This document shows, piece after piece, positions 34,880-43,809 of a DNA stretch of 64,000 nucleotides; position 1 is the stretch's first letter; the number at the start of each line of letters is the position of its first letter. The position numbers and the translations under genes are program-made. The notes beneath the pieces were generated by a model. That model was not told the DNA's origin. It ran no database searches and worked only from the letters and a program-made list of their open reading frames with translations. The stretch is from assembly GCA_947494565.1 (NCBI GenBank), contig CANLVG010000005.1, positions 248,001-312,000 on the forward strand, given 5' to 3'. This DNA is from an uncultured Flavobacteriaceae bacterium (GTDB lineage: Bacteria; Bacteroidota; Bacteroidia; Flavobacteriales; Flavobacteriaceae).

Positions 34880-37255
34880 TTAATCCGTTCGTATTGTTTT
34901 GGAAATCAAATGGCCTTTGCTGGAGAAGCCTTGTATTGACAGCACTAATTTCGAATTTGTGGGCTGATTTTCTATTTTAAAAAAGACCTCTCCGGTTTTG
35001 TCGGTTCTTAAAAATGGTTTCCAATCGATTTCCTTTATATCCATCCGTATTGGCCGGACAAATTCATGGAAGGGGGTATAGTATTTTTTGGGGCGGTCAA
35101 AGCCATTTTTGACGATAAATCTGTCAAAAAGCCGTGAACTGTTCTCGTTAGTAAATACTTGAAAATAGCCAAGGTTAATGCGGCGTTTAGGTCGCAGAAT
35201 ACTGGTATTATGAACCATGACATTTGCGATGTCTTTCATCTGCAACTGTAAGCTACCTAGCAATTCTTCCGGTTGGATATACCTGCCGTTAATAAACAAG
35301 ACGCCGAAGCTCTTGGTGCCTTGTAGATAGTTCGCAGAAGAATTTGATGTTATAAGAGTATACCCTTGTTCCCTGAGAAAGTCCATCAGGCTTCTATTTT
35401 GCTTATTCGATAATTCTGGAATTGGTAGGTCGAGGTATTTTCCGATGTCCCTAACCAAGGGCTTGTACTTTTCAATGACTTTTCTTCTCTGTAGGGATCT
35501 TTCATCACGCTTTTTTTCCGATACGGTTACTTCATCCAATTCAATTGTTCCTTTATTATTTTCAGATTCGAGGTTATCGCCCATTTCCATGTTGTCGGTA
35601 TTTATTTTGTTGGAAATAGTAGTGGTCTTCATTTCAACTTTCAGCACTTCGGTGCTGTTCGGGACCAGAAACTTGGTAACACGTTTCTTTTCAATCGTGT
35701 CATAAGCGATATTCGAAGGCTTGATGATTTTGCCCAGCCAATTTTGGTAAGCTACCTTAACGGTATCTCCCTTGAATATCTTCAAGTCCTGAAAAATAAA
35801 ATTAGATTGCCCTTTCAGTTTGACCTTGTCTGTAATTCGGAAGTTGTTGGGGATTAGCGCTAGATTTTTATGCCGAGCATCATCCTTTATGGTGCCCCTC
35901 AGCTCAAAACCCTGTTCAAAGCTATATTCTTCTGCGGGGTTGATACTTTGGATCCATTCATCCAAATTATATTTCGTCCACCCTTGGGTTCGCAATAACA
36001 GGTCTAAATGGGATTTTCTATTCGGATTTTTGGGATCAAAGTAGTATGCCGGTTTTTCAATCCGCCCCCTGACATAGGGTTTTAACAAGAACGCACTTTC
36101 AATGGTGTTTTCTTGATTCAAAAGCAGGGAGGGCTCCGTCACAACAGAAACGCTAAGGTTGGTATTTGACGGCGGTTCCCGTGCCGAAAGGGAAAGGTGG
36201 TAGGTGGTCGAATCGTTGTTTTCAATTGATTTTTTCAGTGCCACGGCTACTTTTTTCCGGTCTGTTTCGATATAAAATCTACGCTCCGCTATGGGTTGCT
36301 TATGAGCGAATAGCGTTACGGTGTTCACACCTTCTAAAAAGCGTTCTTTTCTTAGGCTTATCAAGCCAGCTAGCGAATCTAACCGAGCTATGGAAACCAA
36401 GTCGATGAGCTGACGGTCTTGGTGAAACAATATCGAGTAATTGGAATAGATTTGGTTGTAAAATGTAGCTTCGTTCGTCTTTAAATATACGCGAAGATCA
36501 ACTGGGTCGGTAATGTCTACCTGTAGCGCAATTCCTTGTGGAGCCGCTTGTGGCAGTGTTACATCAAGAATGGTATCTTGCAGTTGTAGTTTGGCACGAT
36601 ATCGTTGATTTTTCTCGTAGCGTAGTGGAAAGCTCCCCATACCGGCATGTTCGCTCTGAAATGTCGTAACCATTTCATCTTGTTCATTGAAAATAGTTCC
36701 TGTGAAGTCGATGCCTTGACCGTTTTTTAACGCTTTAATACCCATGTTGTTTTCGAGGTCTTCAACTAGGGTTCCGCCTTCTGGAAGAAATTGCACATCA
36801 TAAGAAACGCCTTCTCGTATATTTTGAGCTGGCACTTGACCAAGAATCTTGATTTTTTGAAGGTAGTGGTAGTCTTGGCCAAAATTACGCATATACTTGG
36901 TACGTGCCTGTAGATAGTACGTTCCCGCAGCTACGGAATTGTCCAATTCAAACTGCCCCAAACCCACCCCTTCCTCGATAAGTACATCGCGACCAAAAAT
37001 GATGATGCCATCCCGGTCGATGAGGTGCACATTCAATTTTCTGGTTTCCGCCGAAGGATAGTTGAGCGAATCGCCTACATAGGCCTTAAACCATATCACA
37101 TCATCGGAAAAATAGGTTGTTTTATTGGTGTGAACATAGACCTTTTCTTTCAAGATCGGTCTGGTTTGCATGGCGTGTAATTCTTCGACTAACGAGGTTT
37201 GAGCCACCGAAACGATACCATAGAAAAACAAGATGGATAGAAAGAAGAATTTCAT
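34880..37255 (-). CDS. Exported MG2-domain protein with plug-like C-terminus
   Basis: 791 residues with a signal peptide (MKFFFLSILFFYGIVSVAQ). Residues 35-140 form an alpha-2-macroglobulin MG2-like domain (KVYVHTNKTTYFSDDVIWFK, GVGLGQFELDNSVAAGTYYL). Further beta domains follow to about residue 540. The C-terminal third includes a TonB-plug-like stretch (SFGVLFINGRYIQPEELLGS, then MKDIANVMVHNT). Such proteins are frequent in Bacteroidota and are thought to sit at the outer membrane, but their function is not established. It follows tamL by 57 bp on the same strand, so a link with outer-membrane biogenesis is plausible (inference). Confidence 0.7.
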   Translation of the reverse strand: MKFFFLSILFFYGIVSVAQTSLVEELHAMQTRPILKEKVYVHTNKTTYFSDDVIWFKAYVGDSLNYPSAETRKLNVHLIDRDGIIIFGRDVLIEEGVGLGQFELDNSVAAGTYYLQARTKYMRNFGQDYHYLQKIKILGQVPAQNIREGVSYDVQFLPEGGTLVEDLENNMGIKALKNGQGIDFTGTIFNEQDEMVTTFQSEHAGMGSFPLRYEKNQRYRAKLQLQDTILDVTLPQAAPQGIALQVDITDPVDLRVYLKTNEATFYNQIYSNYSILFHQDRQLIDLVSIARLDSLAGLISLRKERFLEGVNTVTLFAHKQPIAERRFYIETDRKKVAVALKKSIENNDSTTYHLSLSAREPPSNTNLSVSVVTEPSLLLNQENTIESAFLLKPYVRGRIEKPAYYFDPKNPNRKSHLDLLLRTQGWTKYNLDEWIQSINPAEEYSFEQGFELRGTIKDDARHKNLALIPNNFRITDKVKLKGQSNFIFQDLKIFKGDTVKVAYQNWLGKIIKPSNIAYDTIEKKRVTKFLVPNSTEVLKVEMKTTTISNKINTDNMEMGDNLESENNKGTIELDEVTVSEKKRDERSLQRRKVIEKYKPLVRDIGKYLDLPIPELSNKQNRSLMDFLREQGYTLITSNSSANYLQGTKSFGVLFINGRYIQPEELLGSLQLQMKDIANVMVHNTSILRPKRRINLGYFQVFTNENSSRLFDRFIVKNGFDRPKKYYTPFHEFVRPIRMDIKEIDWKPFLRTDKTGEVFFKIENQPTNSKLVLSIQGFSSKGHLISKTIRTD

Positions 37256-37312
37256 AGTATGGCATAGGTAGGTATTGGATTTGGGGGCAATCCAAAAACG
37301 TTCCTTAAGATA

Positions 37313-39928
37313 CTAAAAGGGATAGTTTATACCAATTTGCAGCACCGAATTACCAAAATTGTATTCCCTGAACCATCGTTTTGAGGTTTCTTCCGCAGGG
37401 TTATATGTTTTGAAGCCAAGATCGCCCCGTAAGACGAAATAGGTAAAGTCATACCGGACCCCGAAACCCGAACCAAGGGCAATATCCTTTAGGGAATCGA
37501 ACCCGTTAAAGGTCAAATCGGGGTCGTCTACATTATCAAAAACATTCCAGATATTACCAGCATCTATGAACAATGCGCCTTTGAAATTACCGACAATAGG
37601 AAAACGATATTCCAAATTAAATGCGAGTTTGAGGTTGGCTTCGTTGAAATCGTTCAGGGCACTCGACCTTCCCGGGCCCAGGGAGTAGGGTCTCCATGCT
37701 CGATTATCGTTGGAGCCTCCGGCAAAGTAACTTCGTACAAAAGGTATGTTATCTGAATTTCCGTAGGGTATAGCGATACCAAAGAAGCTACGCATCGCCA
37801 ATACGTTGGCCCGTGAAAGATCCCAGTACTTTACATAATCGAATTCGGTCTTGATGTATTGTGAATAGGCCACATCGAAAACCTCCAATTTATCCTCGTT
37901 CTGTGAAAAAGGAAAGAGATAAGATATCGCTGATAGCAGATTTCCCGCACTTTCCACCTTAAAACGGAACTGGTAGAACTTATTGTCAGTTGGTCCTTGT
38001 CGGTTATTGATGTTGAAGGTATAATTGGTCGCGAAAATAAGGTTGTTTTCGGTCAATCGATTTTGTCGCTCCTCTATGCTTTGAACATTGTTGAAATCTT
38101 CGATAGAGAGGCCTTGGCTAGAAATGGGGATAACACCTGTATTGACATCCGCAATGAACCTGTCCGTCCCAGCTTCCTCGGGTACTACTACTTCACTAGG
38201 GGTCGACAAATTCCCTTCTTCATTGAAATACTCCGAATTTACCAAGGGCAAAACCTCGGGGTCATTGGCGATTTGATTGAGTTGTTGGTAGCTGTTGCGA
38301 TACACATTGAAAAATCGCGTTGTGTTTAGGTTGTTGACAAATTGTACATTGAACAATTCAACATTATGTCTTTTAAAATCGTTCGGTGTCCAATTATAAC
38401 CCAAAACCGTGTTGAAGGTACGTTTGTCCAGACCGATATTCTTTTGTGAGCTGACCCCGATACTCGCCCGTGTTTTGGGGAGCATATAATCTGGGATCAA
38501 TTTACGGGTCTTGACAAGAGGAAACCAAATTCTGGGAAGATCGAGGTTCAGATCGGTACCCCATTCCAATAAATTGAAGAATCGATTGTCTTGTATCGTC
38601 TGATCGTTCGATGAACCTATATTCAATCGCCCCGAGAGACTTAGGTTTTCAGCTCCTTTGAATAGATTACGTGCTTGAAGAGAGGGGTTGAGGCCCAGAC
38701 CCACACGCTGAATACTAGAGTGGGTCGCATCAAGGTTCACGCGAAAGGAATATCTAGGCTTTGGCGTTAAATAGATATTTGCGGTCAATTGGGTACGCGT
38801 GCTATCCTCTTCTATATTGATCGATGGGTATTTGAAAACGTTCAAGCTGTTTATTTGGCGCAATGTGCGTATACGGTCAAGATCACGATAAATGCTATCT
38901 TTCTCGAAAAAGATGGCATTGGTCAAGGTTCTCGGCTTGAAACGCAGTTTGCCCTTGTAAAAAATGGTATAATCCCCAAATCGCTGAAACTGCATGTCGC
39001 TTTCCCCTTCGTTCAAAAAGTCGGTAAAGACGTTGATTTTGTCAAAGGAGGCCACTTTATACTCCTGGGTGGTCACCGAACTGGCATTTCTCGTTTTGAG
39101 GTCATCTATGTTCAACTTGATGTTCATTTGTTGGTCATTGCCCAACCGGGTGGTGTCGGTAACTACATCATAGCTAATGGCACTTTCCTGAAAATTCCAC
39201 ACCCCATTGTTCCTAAAAATAGATGTCAATCGCTCCCGTTCATTATTGAAATCATCAATATCGAATTGTTGGCCCTGCTTTACGTATGAATCGGATTTAT
39301 TTAAATTATACAGGGAATCGATGGCTTTCGAGGAAATATCATTATAAACGGTATCCAACATAAAGGGCTTCCCTAGATCGATATTATAGTTTACCGCGAT
39401 TCGCCGTTTGCGCTTTAAACTATCGATGGTATAGTTGGTACTATTGTTAAAATACCCTTTACTACTGTAATAGGCACTTAAGCGTTCTAATGATTTTTCG
39501 GTTAAAACCGTGTCTAAAATCGCAGGTGGTTCACCTATTTCCTTTAGCCATTCGCTCAAGCCTTTCACTAGAAAAGATTCCCCCAGCCTATGGACCTGTT
39601 TCTCCGAGAAGAAATTATCCAAGCGTTTTTTTCTCTTTTCCTTTCGGTAGAGCCAATCGTTGAATGATGAATCGGGATTGACCTTTGCAAGACTATAGAG
39701 GTTTAGTCGCAAGGGGTATCCCAGTAAGGTTGTATTCGGTTTTTGGATAATCAGGGTCTCAATGGACTCGTCAACGATTTTTTCGCTATTGTTCGATAGG
39801 GTATTTTTGGTAATCAGAAGTTCATCCTCATCAACTCTACGAAGTGAGTTGCACGACGTTATTGCAAAAGCTAGTAATAATACGCTTATTTTAGCGGTGT
39901 AGTTTGTAACGTGCAATACACTCCTCAT
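37313..39928 (-). CDS. tamL: TamL-type BamA-family outer-membrane assembly lipoprotein
   Basis: Starting at MRSVLHVTNYTAK gives 871 residues with the lipobox FAITSC (Cys26); a longer start would overlap the divergent gene. The periplasmic half carries POTRA-like units (SLERLSAYYSSKGYFNNSTN, DDFNNERERLTSIFRNNGVW, RIRTLRQINSLNVFKYPSIN). From about residue 440 it is a 16-strand BamA-type barrel (ARNLFKGAENLSLSGRLNIG, FVRSYFAGGSNDNRAWRPYS, LGSGFGVRYDFTYFVLRGDL), ending in Phe (LQIGINYPF). The lipid anchor distinguishes TamL from TamA; in Bacteroidota it works with a TamB protein, which is not in this window, to assemble outer-membrane proteins. Confidence 0.88.
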   Translation of the reverse strand: MRSVLHVTNYTAKISVLLLAFAITSCNSLRRVDEDELLITKNTLSNNSEKIVDESIETLIIQKPNTTLLGYPLRLNLYSLAKVNPDSSFNDWLYRKEKRKKRLDNFFSEKQVHRLGESFLVKGLSEWLKEIGEPPAILDTVLTEKSLERLSAYYSSKGYFNNSTNYTIDSLKRKRRIAVNYNIDLGKPFMLDTVYNDISSKAIDSLYNLNKSDSYVKQGQQFDIDDFNNERERLTSIFRNNGVWNFQESAISYDVVTDTTRLGNDQQMNIKLNIDDLKTRNASSVTTQEYKVASFDKINVFTDFLNEGESDMQFQRFGDYTIFYKGKLRFKPRTLTNAIFFEKDSIYRDLDRIRTLRQINSLNVFKYPSINIEEDSTRTQLTANIYLTPKPRYSFRVNLDATHSSIQRVGLGLNPSLQARNLFKGAENLSLSGRLNIGSSNDQTIQDNRFFNLLEWGTDLNLDLPRIWFPLVKTRKLIPDYMLPKTRASIGVSSQKNIGLDKRTFNTVLGYNWTPNDFKRHNVELFNVQFVNNLNTTRFFNVYRNSYQQLNQIANDPEVLPLVNSEYFNEEGNLSTPSEVVVPEEAGTDRFIADVNTGVIPISSQGLSIEDFNNVQSIEERQNRLTENNLIFATNYTFNINNRQGPTDNKFYQFRFKVESAGNLLSAISYLFPFSQNEDKLEVFDVAYSQYIKTEFDYVKYWDLSRANVLAMRSFFGIAIPYGNSDNIPFVRSYFAGGSNDNRAWRPYSLGPGRSSALNDFNEANLKLAFNLEYRFPIVGNFKGALFIDAGNIWNVFDNVDDPDLTFNGFDSLKDIALGSGFGVRYDFTYFVLRGDLGFKTYNPAEETSKRWFREYNFGNSVLQIGINYPF

Positions 39929-39964
39929 AGAAATCAAAAATACATTAAAAAACACAGTAATGGA

Positions 39965-40681
39965 ATGGTTGCTAAAGGGCAAATAAAACTAATACGTAGC
40001 TTACATCAAAAAAAGTACCGAAATCAAAACGGACTCTTTGTTGTTGAAGGAATCAAGGGTGTAAATGAGGTTTTGAGGTCGCGCATAAAGCCGAATGCGG
40101 TATACGGTGTCAATGCTGATTTACTTGATGATGATACCATTTTTACACGCGTTTCGGAACGCGAGCTAGCACAAATGAGCGCTTTGAAATCCCCGAATGG
40201 CATATTGGGTGTTTTTCATGTTCCTGAGGAAAAGGAAATTGATTTCAGTGATTGGGTCCTGGTGTTAGACGATGTCAGAGATCCTGGAAATCTAGGTACC
40301 ATTATCAGACTTTGTGATTGGTTCGGTATTGCACATTTGGTGTGTTCCCAAAAAACGGTCGATTGCTATAACCCTAAGGTGCTGCAGGCCACTATGGGCT
40401 CTATTACCCGTGTAAATATCGTTTACAGGAATATCGCCGATTTTCTGGATCAGTGCCCGACACCGATTTACGGTGCATTTATGAACGGAGTCTCCGCGTA
40501 TTCGGAAGAACTACCCCAGAACGGAATTTTGATTATGGGCAATGAAGCACATGGGATATCAAAGGAAATAGAACAGCTAGTTTCCAAAAAAATAAGTATT
40601 CCCCAATTTGGAAAACATACTACGGAAAGCCTCAATGTAGCAACGGCAACAGCCATTTTATTGAACGAGATAAGGAGATAA
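39965..40681 (+). CDS. TrmH/SpoU-family RNA 2'-O-methyltransferase
   Basis: About 238 residues from MVAKGQIKLIRSLHQKKYR; the longer frame would run into the divergent tamL start. A substrate-binding N-terminal domain (NGLFVVEGIKGVNEVLRS) precedes the SPOUT core: VLDDVRDPGNLGTIIRLCDW (motif 1), ILIMGNEAHGIS (motif 2) and IPQFGKHTTESLNVATATAI (motif 3). It methylates ribose in rRNA or tRNA; the exact target is not readable. The tamL-SpoU-porT-ubiE order is a conserved neighbourhood in Bacteroidota. Confidence 0.92.
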   Translation: MVAKGQIKLIRSLHQKKYRNQNGLFVVEGIKGVNEVLRSRIKPNAVYGVNADLLDDDTIFTRVSERELAQMSALKSPNGILGVFHVPEEKEIDFSDWVLVLDDVRDPGNLGTIIRLCDWFGIAHLVCSQKTVDCYNPKVLQATMGSITRVNIVYRNIADFLDQCPTPIYGAFMNGVSAYSEELPQNGILIMGNEAHGISKEIEQLVSKKISIPQFGKHTTESLNVATATAILLNEIRR

Positions 40682-40777
40682 TGACGGGGAGCTTAGTGCT
40701 CGCCTGCTAGCTTAAAAAGTGTGGTGCTTGAAAGTTGGTTTGAGGTATTGTATCAGGATATCAAACGTAGCTGGTAC

Positions 40778-41473
40778 TTATTCGAAAGTGAAATTAATAA
40801 AAAGCCCACGTGTTCTTAGGGCTCCGATGTTTGACGTCCATGGACTATTGGGGTCGTTGTCGGGTACCAATTCATCCGTAATGGCAAAAACCCCTCGTAT
40901 GGATGGCGAGAACTTGAAGTATTCGAGATAGAAATCGATACCGAAACCCAGTTCGTAGTTGTACACCCATTTGGTCATGCGAAACGTACCTGAGGCATTA
41001 TCGTCCAAGGCCGTTTCATTACTCCCCAAGTTCAAGGAAGCCGAAGCTCCTCCGACAAGAAACGGTTTGAAGTTACCCAAACGCCTTGTACTCACCTTAA
41101 GAAGTAAGGGAAAATTGATATACGTTGATTTTACCTCTCTAACCGCATCGCGTTCCTCAGTGAAGCCTGGAAAACCCAATGTTCTGGCATTATAGGCCAG
41201 ACCGGGTTCAATACGAACGTCTAGAAACTCATTAATGCGCATTTCACCGATTAAACCTACGGTGAACCCAAGCGTTTTATTTACTAGAATATCTTCGGTA
41301 TTGCGATTGTAATCGAACTTGAAGTCATACTGGTTGAACCCTAAATAATAGCCATAGTTCAAGAACTTTTTGTCTTTGTTCTCAATATTCAACACAGGCC
41401 TTTCGTTGAATTGTGCATGCAACGGCTTAGAGAGGGACATTAAGCCCAAAAATAAAATCAGAATAGTGCGCAT
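40778..41473 (-). CDS. porT: PorT, type IX secretion outer-membrane protein
   Basis: 231 residues with a signal peptide (LILFLGLMSLSKPLHAQ) and an 8-strand barrel of the OMP_b-brl_2 type. Characteristic are the opening KDKKFLNYGYYLGFNQYDFK, the block GLIGEMRINEFLDVRIEPGL and the NFPLLLK strand. PorT/SprT is needed for the type IX secretion system, which exports CTD-bearing proteins and gliding adhesins. Its position 3 bp after ubiE on the same strand is the conserved arrangement in the phylum and strengthens the call. Confidence 0.85.
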   Translation of the reverse strand: MRTILILFLGLMSLSKPLHAQFNERPVLNIENKDKKFLNYGYYLGFNQYDFKFDYNRNTEDILVNKTLGFTVGLIGEMRINEFLDVRIEPGLAYNARTLGFPGFTEERDAVREVKSTYINFPLLLKVSTRRLGNFKPFLVGGASASLNLGSNETALDDNASGTFRMTKWVYNYELGFGIDFYLEYFKFSPSIRGVFAITDELVPDNDPNSPWTSNIGALRTRGLFINFTFE

Positions 41474-41476
41474 AGT

Positions 41477-42205
41477 TTACTTCGTGGCTACGTAAATACT
41501 TGCAACCCCAAAAGTTTGGGGTTTGTTCGTTACCTCTATAAACCCGATTTTACGCAAAATATTGTTGAAGTCCTCTCCATGAGGGAAAACGGCTGCTGAC
41601 GCCGAAAGATAGCTATAAGCGGAGCGGTCTTTTGAAAATAGACGTCCCACCAATGGCAGTATGTAGTTGCAGTGAAAAGCATAGCCTTGCTTGAATGGTG
41701 ATTTGGTCGGCACGGATGTTTCCAAGACCACGAACGTACCTTTTGGGCGAAGCACTCTAAAGATCTCAGCCAAGCCTTTTTCCAAGTTCTCGAAATTGCG
41801 GACACCGAAGGCCACGGTTACGGCATCGAATGAATTATCGGCAAAAGGGAGCTGCTCACTATCCCCTACGACCATTTCAATGGTGTCGCTCAACTTCTTA
41901 TCGGCGACCTTGGTTTTCCCGACCTCTAGCATACCGGGTGAAATATCGAGACCAATGATTTTTTTAGCTCCCGTTTCCATGAGGTTGATAGCTAGGTCGC
42001 CTGTTCCTGTTGCAATATCGAGTATGGTCTTGGGTTGCTTTTTCTTAAGAATAGCCACCACACGCTTTCGCCATTTGATATCGATTCCAAAAGAAATGAC
42101 GCGATTCAGGCCATCATAGTTGTTCGAGATAGAATCGAACATTTGCGTGACCTGTTCCTTTTTACCCAGTTCGGAGTCTTTATAGGGTCTGATGTTTTCC
42201 GACAT
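41477..42205 (-). CDS. ubiE: Demethylmenaquinone methyltransferase
   Basis: 242 residues. The class I SAM-methyltransferase motif I is LDIATGTGDLAINLMETGA, followed by GLDISPGMLEVGKTK, the acidic motif SFDAVTVAFGVRNFENLEKG and the family-specific LPLVGRLFSKDRSAYSYLS. It methylates demethylmenaquinone to menaquinone, the only quinone expected in this phylum, and so supplies the acceptor for the Nqr complex encoded at the right edge. It is first in an operon with porT. Confidence 0.96.
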   Translation of the reverse strand: MSENIRPYKDSELGKKEQVTQMFDSISNNYDGLNRVISFGIDIKWRKRVVAILKKKQPKTILDIATGTGDLAINLMETGAKKIIGLDISPGMLEVGKTKVADKKLSDTIEMVVGDSEQLPFADNSFDAVTVAFGVRNFENLEKGLAEIFRVLRPKGTFVVLETSVPTKSPFKQGYAFHCNYILPLVGRLFSKDRSAYSYLSASAAVFPHGEDFNNILRKIGFIEVTNKPQTFGVASIYVATK

Positions 42206-42220
42206 TCAAGCAATTTTCGG

Positions 42221-42228
42221 CAAAGATA
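42221..42228 (-). promoter_or_regulatory. Candidate ubiE-porT -7 element
   Basis: The minus strand reads TATCTTTG, a perfect TAnnTTTG match, only 15 bp before the ubiE ATG. This implies a very short leader. No good -33 element is visible at the right distance. Confidence 0.35.
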
Positions 42229-42459
42229 CGACATAACGACTGCTTTCTACTGAGGGGCGGTGCAATAAAGCGCTTATCAAAATGTTATAACTAAGGTAAT
42301 TCTAGGGGTACAGTATAAATTTGTGTAATTTTGTATCCAAATAGTTGCAAATCTTTTATAGATGGGCTGTAACATAACTATCGTGTTCCCGATGACACCA
42401 CTCTCAAAAAGGGGATTTGGATTTTTATCCGACCTCTTTTCAACCATATACTACAATAG

Positions 42460-43809
42460 ATGAAAATCATAATTGCTGGGGCTGGCGAGGTTGGCTTCCA
42501 TTTAGCAAAACTACTCTCTTACGAGTCACAAGACATCACCTTGATCGATACGAATAAAGAAAGTTTGGCCTATGCAGACGGTCATCTAGATATTCGTGTT
42601 CTAAAAGGCGATGCCACCTCCATTTCCGTTCTGCAAGATGCTAAGGTTGATCAATCGCATTTGGTTATCGGGGTGACTTCTTCCGAAACGACCAATATTA
42701 CCCTATGTATGCTGGCGAAGCAATTAGGGTGCGAAAGAACTATCGCAAGAATATCGAACACCGAATTTGTCGATAATAGGGATGTCGTCAAATTTGAGGA
42801 ACTGGGTATCGATGAACTGATTTCCCCTGAGGAGTTGGCGGCCACTGAAATTCAATTGTTGTTGAATAAATCAGCTTTCAACGATACCTATGAATTCGAG
42901 GATGGAAAACTGATCATGGTGGGGGTATCTCTCCCTAAATCTGCACCCTTCGTGGGGAAAATGGTCAAGGAAGCAGCCACTATTTTTCCTGAACTGCATT
43001 TCATGCCCATTGCCTTGCAGCGTTTGGGTACACAGTATACGGTCATTCCAAGAGGTGATACGGTCTTCAAAGAAGGAGATCAAGTATATTTTATTACCAC
43101 TTCGGAAGGGGTCGATGAGCTTTATAAATTGACCGGCAAGAAAAAAGAAGAGATCAAGAATGTCATGATACTGGGCGGAAGCAAAGTCGGTTATAAAGCG
43201 GCCCGCGACCTCTGCTCAAAAAAATTCAATGTGAAGCTCATAGAACAAAACAAGGAAAAAGCATTTGACCTTTCCGATGAGCTACCGAATGCATTGGTCA
43301 TTAATGGAGACGGACGAAATGTGGAGTTATTGGAGGAAGAGAGCCTCGAATCCATGGACGCTTTTATCGCGGTGACCGGAAATTCAGAAACCAATATCAT
43401 GTCATGTTTGGTCGCTAAATCGAAGCATATCAAGAAGACAATTGCCTTGGTGGAGAACATGGATTATTTTCAACTCTCCCATTCCATTGGTATTGATACC
43501 CTCATCAACAAGAAGCTCTTGGCGGCCAACAATATTTTTAGGTATATCAGAAAAGGGGAAGTTGTTGCCCTAATGCGTATCAATAATCTGAACGCAGAAA
43601 TTTTGGAGTTTGTGGTCAAATCGAATTCCAAGGTAACGGGGAATGTGATTCGCGACCTCGATTTCCCTAAAGCGGCAACAATCGGTGGGGTAGTGCGTGA
43701 TGGTGAGGGAATCATTGCACTTGGAGGCTTTCGCATACAAGCTGGTGACCGAGTGGTGGTCTGCTGTTTGCCGGAGGCGATTCCTAGAATTGAAAGACTG
43801 TTCCTCTGA
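42460..43809 (+). CDS. trkA: Trk potassium uptake regulatory subunit TrkA
   Basis: 449 residues with two RCK_N/RCK_C repeats. The first NAD-binding motif is IIIAGAGEVGFHLAKLLSY and the second is NVMILGGSKVGYKAARDL near residue 233. Each is followed by a C-terminal RCK_C (FVGKMVKEAATIFPELHF; VTGNVIRDLDFPKAATIGG). TrkA is peripheral on the cytosolic face and gates the TrkH channel according to NAD(H)/ATP binding. The stop codon TGA shares its A with the trkH ATG, so the two are translationally coupled. Confidence 0.96.
   Translation: MKIIIAGAGEVGFHLAKLLSYESQDITLIDTNKESLAYADGHLDIRVLKGDATSISVLQDAKVDQSHLVIGVTSSETTNITLCMLAKQLGCERTIARISNTEFVDNRDVVKFEELGIDELISPEELAATEIQLLLNKSAFNDTYEFEDGKLIMVGVSLPKSAPFVGKMVKEAATIFPELHFMPIALQRLGTQYTVIPRGDTVFKEGDQVYFITTSEGVDELYKLTGKKKEEIKNVMILGGSKVGYKAARDLCSKKFNVKLIEQNKEKAFDLSDELPNALVINGDGRNVELLEEESLESMDAFIAVTGNSETNIMSCLVAKSKHIKKTIALVENMDYFQLSHSIGIDTLINKKLLAANNIFRYIRKGEVVALMRINNLNAEILEFVVKSNSKVTGNVIRDLDFPKAATIGGVVRDGEGIIALGGFRIQAGDRVVVCCLPEAIPRIERLFL

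Noticed and set aside
39911-39964. Longer start for the SpoU methyltransferase
   Set aside because: It would overlap the divergent tamL start; MVAKGQIKLIRSL is the normal family start.
42316-42333. TAAATTTG and TAATTTTG as trkA promoter -7 elements
   Set aside because: Both fit TAnnTTTG, but neither has a -33 element at the right distance, and such AT-rich matches are common by chance.
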